From JBJXGF01 sp046153015 (GTDB taxonomy: Bacteria > Actinomycetota > Acidimicrobiia > Acidimicrobiales > CAIXPF01), in the NCBI GenBank assembly GCA_046153015.1, contig JBJXGF010000383.1:1-10967 (forward strand): a stretch of DNA of 10,967 bases. The letters are read 5' to 3'. Positions 6,665 to 10,967 of this stretch are shown one piece after another. Numbering within the stretch: position 1 is the stretch's first letter; each line of letters begins with the position of its first letter. The notes under the pieces are model-generated. The model was not told the DNA's origin. It worked only from the letters and a program-made list of their open reading frames with translations, and ran no database searches. A program made the translations under genes and the position numbers.

Positions 6665-6670
6665 AGGCTA
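6665..6670 (-). promoter_or_regulatory. candidate -10 box upstream of phosphomannomutase
   Basis: TAGCCT on the minus strand fits TANNNT and lies ten bases before the ATG at 6654. A transcript from here would have a leader of only a few bases, matching the lack of a good Shine-Dalgarno sequence. No clear -35 is visible. The same hexamer occurs at 10683-10678 upstream of the GT-C gene. Confidence 0.25.
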
Positions 6671-6676
6671 CCGGGC

Positions 6677-6721
6677 CCATCGCCGGGTCCCGATGGCTCG
6701 CCTGCCGCGCACTGGGGCGAG
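6677..6721 (-). terminator. two adjacent small hairpins after the GtrA-GT2 gene
   Basis: Two 6-bp inverted repeats lie side by side in the 93-bp gap: CTCGCC / GGCGAG (6697-6702 and 6716-6721, 13-base loop) and CCATCG / CGATGG (6677-6682 and 6691-6696, 8-base loop). In the transcription direction they come before the candidate phosphomannomutase -10 box, so they could end the glycosyltransferase transcript. The stems are short and may be chance in GC-rich DNA. Confidence 0.25.
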
Positions 6722-6747
6722 CGATGGGGCTGGCGAGGGCGCGAGCG

Positions 6748-7977
6748 TCAGCGGGCCTGCGCCGGGTCGCCCACCGGGCCGGCGCCCCGCCTGGCCAGGG
6801 CCAGCTCCTCCGCGCTCAGCAGGTACCGGCCCTGCTTGGCCCAGCGGCGGATGCGCAGGAGGTCGCGCACGAGGCCCAGCGCGTCGCGGGCCACGCGGAC
6901 GGTGGAGCGCTCGGTGTTCTCCACCTTCACCGGCACCTCGCAGAGCGAGAGCCGCCACCGCTCGGCGAGGTGGAACAGCTCGACGTCGAACGCGAACCGG
7001 TCCACCCGGGTGTGGGCGAACAGCACCTTCGCCACGTCGGACCGGAACGCCTTCAGGCCGCACTGCGTGTCCCGGTACTGGCCGAGCAGCAGGGCGTGGG
7101 TGAACAGGTTGATGCCCCGCCCGCCGATCTCGCGCAGCCGGCCGGCCCTCACGAGCGTGGTGGTGTCGGTGTGGCGCCGGCTGCCGACCACCATGTCCCA
7201 GCCCTCCTCGACCTTGGTCAGAAGGCCGCGGAGCTGATCGGGGGAGTAGGCGAGGTCGGCGTCGGTGAACGCCACCGCCGCGCCGCGAGCGGCGAGCACC
7301 CCGGCGCGGACCGCAGCGCCTTTGCCCCGGTTCTCGGGGAGCGAGATCACCTGATCGGCGCCGTTGGCGCGGGCGACCTCGGCGGTGTCGTCTCCCGACC
7401 CGTCGTCGATCACCACGATCTCCAGGCCGCCCGCCGCGTCGAGGTCGGCGAGCTCGCTGCGGAGGCGGCGGATTGCCGCGCCGATCTGGTCGGCGGCGCG
7501 GTAGGCGGGCAGGACGACCGAGAGGCGCACGGCGCCGGCCGCCGGCCCCCGGGGCACCGGCGTGAGCTGGTCGCGGCGCACTTGACGGAAGAGCAGCCAC
7601 CGATAGGCGGTGAGGCGCACGACCGCCGCGGCCCCCACCGCGCCCACCTTGAGCGCGGCCAGCGCCGGCCAGGCGCGCGGGTCGACCAGGGCCACCAGCA
7701 GGCCGAGGACCATGAGGTCGACCCCGGCGGCGACCGCGCCGATCATGGCGAACGCGTCGGGCCGGTGCACCCACCGCACGAACGGGTCGTTCTGGAACGT
7801 GAACGTGCGGTTGAGGGTGTAGCTGAGGGCGGCGGCGAGGGCGATGGCGGCCAGGTCGGCCGCCGCCAACGGCAGGCGCGCCCGGGCGAGGGCCAGGAAC
7901 GCCCCGACGTCGAGCAGGGTGGCCAGCCCGCCGATCACGGCGAACCGGCCCAGTCGTCGCCTCACGCCCTCGCTCAT
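6748..7977 (-). CDS. GtrA-domain / family 2 glycosyltransferase fusion (polyprenyl-phosphate sugar synthase type)
   Basis: A 409-residue two-domain membrane protein. Residues about 9-132 form a GtrA-like domain with four predicted membrane helices (near 12-31, 38-56, 75-98 and 107-128) and the family's NRTFTF motif at 56-61. Residues about 150-380 form a GT-A fold like dolichyl-phosphate glucose/mannose synthases: VVLPAYR at 154-160, VVIDDGSGDDT at 188-198, KGAAVRAG at 219-226, the DxD-type FTDADL at 237-242, DTQCGLKAF at 303-311 and FDVELF at 330-335. It probably transfers a sugar from a nucleotide donor to polyprenyl phosphate, with the GtrA part possibly assisting flipping. The donor is unknown; mannose is suggested only by the neighbours. 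The ATG at 7977 is preferred because the upstream extension is Arg/Gly-rich and non-homologous. It starts 34 bp after the preceding stop. Confidence 0.88.
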   Translation of the reverse strand: MSEGVRRRLGRFAVIGGLATLLDVGAFLALARARLPLAAADLAAIALAAALSYTLNRTFTFQNDPFVRWVHRPDAFAMIGAVAAGVDLMVLGLLVALVDPRAWPALAALKVGAVGAAAVVRLTAYRWLLFRQVRRDQLTPVPRGPAAGAVRLSVVLPAYRAADQIGAAIRRLRSELADLDAAGGLEIVVIDDGSGDDTAEVARANGADQVISLPENRGKGAAVRAGVLAARGAAVAFTDADLAYSPDQLRGLLTKVEEGWDMVVGSRRHTDTTTLVRAGRLREIGGRGINLFTHALLLGQYRDTQCGLKAFRSDVAKVLFAHTRVDRFAFDVELFHLAERWRLSLCEVPVKVENTERSTVRVARDALGLVRDLLRIRRWAKQGRYLLSAEELALARRGAGPVGDPAQAR

Positions 7978-8011
7978 CGGCCCGCCGGCGGCCCGACCTT
8001 CGCGCGCCGCG

Positions 8012-10555
8012 TCATGGCCGCTGCGGGGGCCCGTCAGGTGGGAATGGCGCCGCCCCGGGAGGCGCCGGGGGCGCTGCCGGTGCAACCGGCCCCACGGGCG
8101 CAGCCGGTCCAGTCGGCGCAGCCGACCCGGTGAGCACAGTCGGCCCGTCGGGCGCAGCCGGGGGGGCGCCGGGCAGGTGCGCGGCCCACTCGGGGCCGAG
8201 ATGGTCGAGCTCGACCACCTCGGGGCTGCGGCGGCGGCGCCGGCGGACCATCGACAGCGGCGGGCGCCGGGCGAGCACGACCAGCCCGGCCACGCCGCCG
8301 AGGGTGACCGCCCAGCTCCCCACGTCGACCGCGGTGCGGCCGTAGTGGAGGCGCACCTCGGTGCTGGTGGGCACCACCACCATCAGGTTCGGCGCCACCC
8401 GATACGGACCCTTGGCGCCGGAGGCCTCCCAGTTCGGGAAGTAGGACACCTTGACCAGCACCGGCGTGCCGACCTGGTCCACCTCGAAGGACACGAAGTC
8501 GTCCCCGGTGCGGATGTTCGACACGGTGGTCGGCGCCGTCGGCGCTCCCGGGCGCGGTTCGCCGAGCTTGGCGCGCGGCCATTCCGGGGGGCCGGACGCA
8601 GCGGGGAACGAGGTCCACTGGGCCGGGTCGTTGAAGAACTCGGCGGCCGGGGCGACCCACTCCTGCCCGCTCGGCAGGTCGGTGACGACGGTCGGCTCGT
8701 GGGAGAGCGGCGTGACCAGCCCGGCGTCGCGGACCTCGAAGATCACCCAGGGCTTCGACTCGCCGACCTGCACGAGGTCGGGGTTGGCGCGGGCGCCGGC
8801 CAGCGCGGGCTCGGAGAAGGCCATGTAGTAGCGGACGCCCATGAGCTGGAGGTGCTTCACCCCGCGGGCGATGTCGAGCTGGCCGTACGGCACGTCGCGC
8901 TGGGCCCGGGAGGGCGCCTTCGACAGCTCGCTCTGCATGAGGAAGTGGTAAGGGGTGGTGGCGGAGGACTCGAAGTACAGGCCCTCCATCGAGCCGATGC
9001 AGCCGTCGGTCCAGTGGGGCAGCAGCATGAGCGCCATCGGCGTGCCGTAGCGGTCGAGCTCCTTCTCGTACTCCCAGTGCGCCCGCCCGCAGCCGACCTC
9101 CCGGCCGATGCGGCCCATCTCGGTGACCACGTCGTAGTACTCCGGGTAGGCGGTCTTGCGCTCGTAGCCGGAGTAGTTCCAGTTGGCCCAGCCCTTCACG
9201 AAGCTCTGCTTCTTGGTGGACAGCCCGAGCCAGGTGTAGCCCTCCCGCACCCGCACGACCTGGCCGTTCTGCACCTTGTCGACGATGCGGGGCTGCGAGC
9301 CGGGCAGGGTGCCGAGCGGCAGGCCGACCGCCACCATCACCACGCCCAGCCCGGCCAGCGTGCCCGCCGTGCGCACCGGCCAGCCCCCCGCGAGGCGCAG
9401 CAGCTCGGCCACGCCCACCGCGGCCAGCAGGTACAGGCTGAAGTAGTAGAAGGGCAGGAGGCGGGCGTTCCAGAGCACCCACTGCGGCCACACCACGAAG
9501 AGCCCGGCCAGCACGACGGCCATCACGGCGAGGAACAGCCCGAGGCGCTCGCGGCGCACGAGCGAGAGCACGAGGCCCACCGCGGCGAGGGCGAAGACGA
9601 TCTGCCAGCTCCGGTCGGTGGGGATCGGCAGCCGCCAAGGCAGCCAGTCGACCTGCAGGGGGCCGCCGGGCAGGAGGTTGTTCCGGTACTCCCGGAGCTT
9701 CTCCCAGCCCATGTCGTTGAGATAGGCCCGGCGGGCGAAGAACGGGCCGATCCAGAAGAAGGCCAGCGCCAGGGCGACCGCGCCCACCGTGACCACCCAC
9801 CAGACCCGCCGCCGGCCGGGGTGCAGGGCGAGCAGCACCAGCGTGGCGATGGCGACGAAGATCGCGGGGATGAGGTGGCACAGGGCGACGAGCGCCAGCA
9901 CGCCGGCCGCCGTGGCCCGCCGACCGCCGGTGTCGAGCCCGCGCAGCACGAGGCCCAGGTACACCAGCGCGATGGCCAGGCTGATCGAGAACGCGAACTC
10001 GCCGGCGAGGGTCGACGCGGCGTTGCCGCCGTAGATGGTGAAGCGGGTGTCGAAGATGAACGGCAGGCTGGCCACGGCGAGCAGCTCGGGGCCGGGGCGG
10101 GCGAACCCGGCGAGGCGGCCGAGCGCCCAGGCGGCGGCGGGCATGGCCACCAGCCCGGCCACCGTGACCAGCTTGAAGGCCACGCCGTAGGGCAGCACGG
10201 TCCACAGCAGCAGGATCAGCAGCGACGGGACGACCATGTAGAAGTGGTAGACGGGGAACCCGGCGTACCAGTCGGGTGACCATCCGGTGAGGCGCCCGTG
10301 GGGCAGCAGGTGGTCCTTCAGGTACGCGGGGGCCCAGACGTGGGCCCCCATGTCGCCGCCCGCCGGCATCGTGTTGAGCACCAGCTTCGAGGGATGGAGT
10401 TGCACCACCACGAAGACCATGCAGCCGAGCACCACGCCGAGCGACACCAGCCGGTCGACGGTCGGGACCCACGGCGCGAGGCGCACCCGGCCCGGCCGCG
10501 CCGGGGCGGCGGGCTCGAGCTCCACCTCTGTCGGCTGCTCCGCGGTGAGGTTCAT
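8012..10555 (-). CDS. GT-C-like polytopic membrane protein (YfhO / PTPS-related family), probable lipid-linked sugar glycosyltransferase
   Basis: An 847-residue integral membrane protein. A first helix at about 35-53 is followed by GGDMGAHVW (66-74), the acidic first periplasmic loop typical of GT-C enzymes. About ten further hydrophobic segments run to residue 415. An extracytoplasmic region of about 330 residues follows (C489 and C519 could pair), with a YfhO-like C-terminal motif VKVSYFPNWEA at 701-711. The last helix is at about 747-762. A cytoplasmic tail then begins with a run of arginines (771-776) and continues as a Pro/Ala/Gly-rich stretch to the end. The family includes proteins annotated as 6-pyruvoyl-tetrahydropterin synthase-related, a name without proven biochemical meaning. 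It probably moves a sugar from polyprenyl phosphate onto a cell-envelope polymer or protein, supplied by the adjacent GT2. The substrate is not visible. The ATG at 10555 lacks a strong Shine-Dalgarno. Confidence 0.82.
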   Translation of the reverse strand: MNLTAEQPTEVELEPAAPARPGRVRLAPWVPTVDRLVSLGVVLGCMVFVVVQLHPSKLVLNTMPAGGDMGAHVWAPAYLKDHLLPHGRLTGWSPDWYAGFPVYHFYMVVPSLLILLLWTVLPYGVAFKLVTVAGLVAMPAAAWALGRLAGFARPGPELLAVASLPFIFDTRFTIYGGNAASTLAGEFAFSISLAIALVYLGLVLRGLDTGGRRATAAGVLALVALCHLIPAIFVAIATLVLLALHPGRRRVWWVVTVGAVALALAFFWIGPFFARRAYLNDMGWEKLREYRNNLLPGGPLQVDWLPWRLPIPTDRSWQIVFALAAVGLVLSLVRRERLGLFLAVMAVVLAGLFVVWPQWVLWNARLLPFYYFSLYLLAAVGVAELLRLAGGWPVRTAGTLAGLGVVMVAVGLPLGTLPGSQPRIVDKVQNGQVVRVREGYTWLGLSTKKQSFVKGWANWNYSGYERKTAYPEYYDVVTEMGRIGREVGCGRAHWEYEKELDRYGTPMALMLLPHWTDGCIGSMEGLYFESSATTPYHFLMQSELSKAPSRAQRDVPYGQLDIARGVKHLQLMGVRYYMAFSEPALAGARANPDLVQVGESKPWVIFEVRDAGLVTPLSHEPTVVTDLPSGQEWVAPAAEFFNDPAQWTSFPAASGPPEWPRAKLGEPRPGAPTAPTTVSNIRTGDDFVSFEVDQVGTPVLVKVSYFPNWEASGAKGPYRVAPNLMVVVPTSTEVRLHYGRTAVDVGSWAVTLGGVAGLVVLARRPPLSMVRRRRRRSPEVVELDHLGPEWAAHLPGAPPAAPDGPTVLTGSAAPTGPAAPVGPVAPAAPPAPPGAAPFPPDGPPQRP

Positions 10556-10749
10556 ACGCTCGCCGCCGGCCGCGGGGGGCTCGCCCCGATCGCCCCGGCG
10601 AACCTGCGTGCGGTCCCGCCGCCGCTCGTTCCGCCGCTCGTTCCCGACGGGGGCCGCCGCATCGCCATAGTCCGGTCAGGCTAGCTGCGCTCAAGGGGCG
10701 CGGGCCGTCAACGCCGGCGGGAGACGCAGGCCGCGTTACACCGCGCTAC
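10556..10749. other. non-coding leader between the 19-bp array and the GT-C gene
   Basis: I see no credible gene in these 194 bases. On the minus strand TAGCCT (10683-10678) could be a -10 box, giving a leader of about 115 bases before the ATG at 10555. A TTGACG (10711-10706) resembles a -35 box but is 22 bases from it, too far for a standard promoter. On the plus strand stops at about 10668-10670 and 10682-10684 close the antisense frames. Confidence 0.4.
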
Positions 10750-10967
10750 TACACAGCTTCGCTGCGAGTACACAGCTTCGCTGCGATTACACAGCTTCGC
10801 TGCGATTACACAGCTTCGCTGCGATTACACAGCTTCGCTGCGACTACACAGCGTCGCTGCGACTACACAGCGTCGCTGCGACTACACAGCGTCGCTGCGA
10901 CTACACAGCGTCGCTGCGACTACACAGCGTCGCTGCGACTACACAGCGTCGCTGCGACTACACAGCG
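10750..10967. repeat. 19-bp tandem repeat array (at least 11.5 copies, open at the window edge)
   Basis: Head-to-tail 19-bp units begin at 10750, 10769, 10788, 10807, 10826, 10845, 10864, 10883, 10902, 10921 and 10940, with nine bases of a twelfth from 10959. The plus-strand unit is TACACAGCKTCGCTGCGAN. Units 1-5 have T at position 9 and later units have G. Position 19 is G in unit 1, T in units 2-4 and C in units 5-11. There are no insertions or spacers. Every unit carries CAGC-NTC-GCTG, and the G/C units also carry GTCG-CTG-CGAC. No ATG, GTG or TTG occurs on the plus strand here, and the minus strand has a stop in one frame per unit, so it is not coding. The array is visibly less GC-rich than the genes. 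Confidence 0.97.

Noticed and set aside
5080..8133. 1017-codon open frame on the plus strand
   Set aside because: It is antisense to the phosphomannomutase and GtrA-GT2 genes, is Arg/Gly/His/Ala-rich and has no recognisable motif. GC-rich DNA gives long antisense frames opposite real genes.
7844..10279. 811-codon open frame on the plus strand
   Set aside because: Antisense shadow of the GT-C gene: low-complexity His/Asp/Gly/Arg composition and no domain.
8034..10694. 886-codon open frame on the minus strand in another frame of the GT-C gene
   Set aside because: Its product is Arg/Gly/Pro-rich without membrane segments, while the overlapping frame gives a coherent YfhO-like protein.
10678..10711. 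Standard promoter TTGACG / TAGCCT for the GT-C gene
   Set aside because: The 22-base spacer is well outside the usual 16-19, so the pair is not called a promoter.
10750..10967. CRISPR array
   Set aside because: The 19-bp units are directly adjacent with no unique spacers, and no cas gene is in the window.
10684..10967. Plus-strand gene reading through the 19-bp array with a 19-residue periodic peptide
   Set aside because: The array has no plus-strand stops, but no ATG, GTG or TTG occurs between 10684 and the window edge, so no start is visible.

Overview
The window is about 10.97 kb of very GC-rich DNA. Every convincing gene lies on the minus strand, so transcription runs from right to left. 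GTG and TTG starts, short gene overlaps and the mannose-gene neighbourhood (phosphomannomutase, Trm112-like protein, ManA, then SahH) point to an actinobacterium. An Acidimicrobiia-like lineage is my guess from gene style; no marker gene in the window proves it.

Layout in transcription order (high to low coordinates). (1) 10967-10750: at least eleven and a half copies of a 19-bp tandem repeat, running off the window edge. (2) 10749-10556: non-coding leader. (3) 10555-8012: a polytopic GT-C/YfhO-like membrane protein with a long extracytoplasmic region and a Pro/Ala/Gly-rich tail. (4) 7977-6748: a GtrA membrane domain fused N-terminally to a family 2 glycosyltransferase of the dolichyl/polyprenyl-phosphate sugar synthase type. 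(5) 6654-5314 phosphomannomutase, 5259-5029 Trm112-like zinc-ribbon-type protein, 5035-3833 type I mannose-6-phosphate isomerase. (6) 3832-3593: a regulatory gap with a hairpin, a 21-bp direct repeat and a candidate promoter. (7) 3592-2129 S-adenosylhomocysteine hydrolase with a TTG start. (8) 2022-1: a tightly overlapping cluster of a family 1 nucleoside phosphorylase, a RuBisCO-like protein (type IV, not a carboxylase) and the first 74 codons of methylthioribose-1-phosphate isomerase (mtnA).

Two themes emerge. The right half makes and uses activated mannose: ManA and the phosphomannomutase interconvert fructose-6-P, mannose-6-P and mannose-1-P, and the GT2/GtrA and GT-C proteins probably build lipid-linked sugars and use them at the membrane. 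The left half handles the two by-products of S-adenosylmethionine. SahH splits S-adenosylhomocysteine, and the phosphorylase, MtnA and the RuBisCO-like protein form a methylthioadenosine salvage segment.

The points most worth a second look are the 19-bp array with ordered variants, the short RuBisCO-like protein in its salvage operon, and the inverted (GtrA first) glycosyltransferase fusion.
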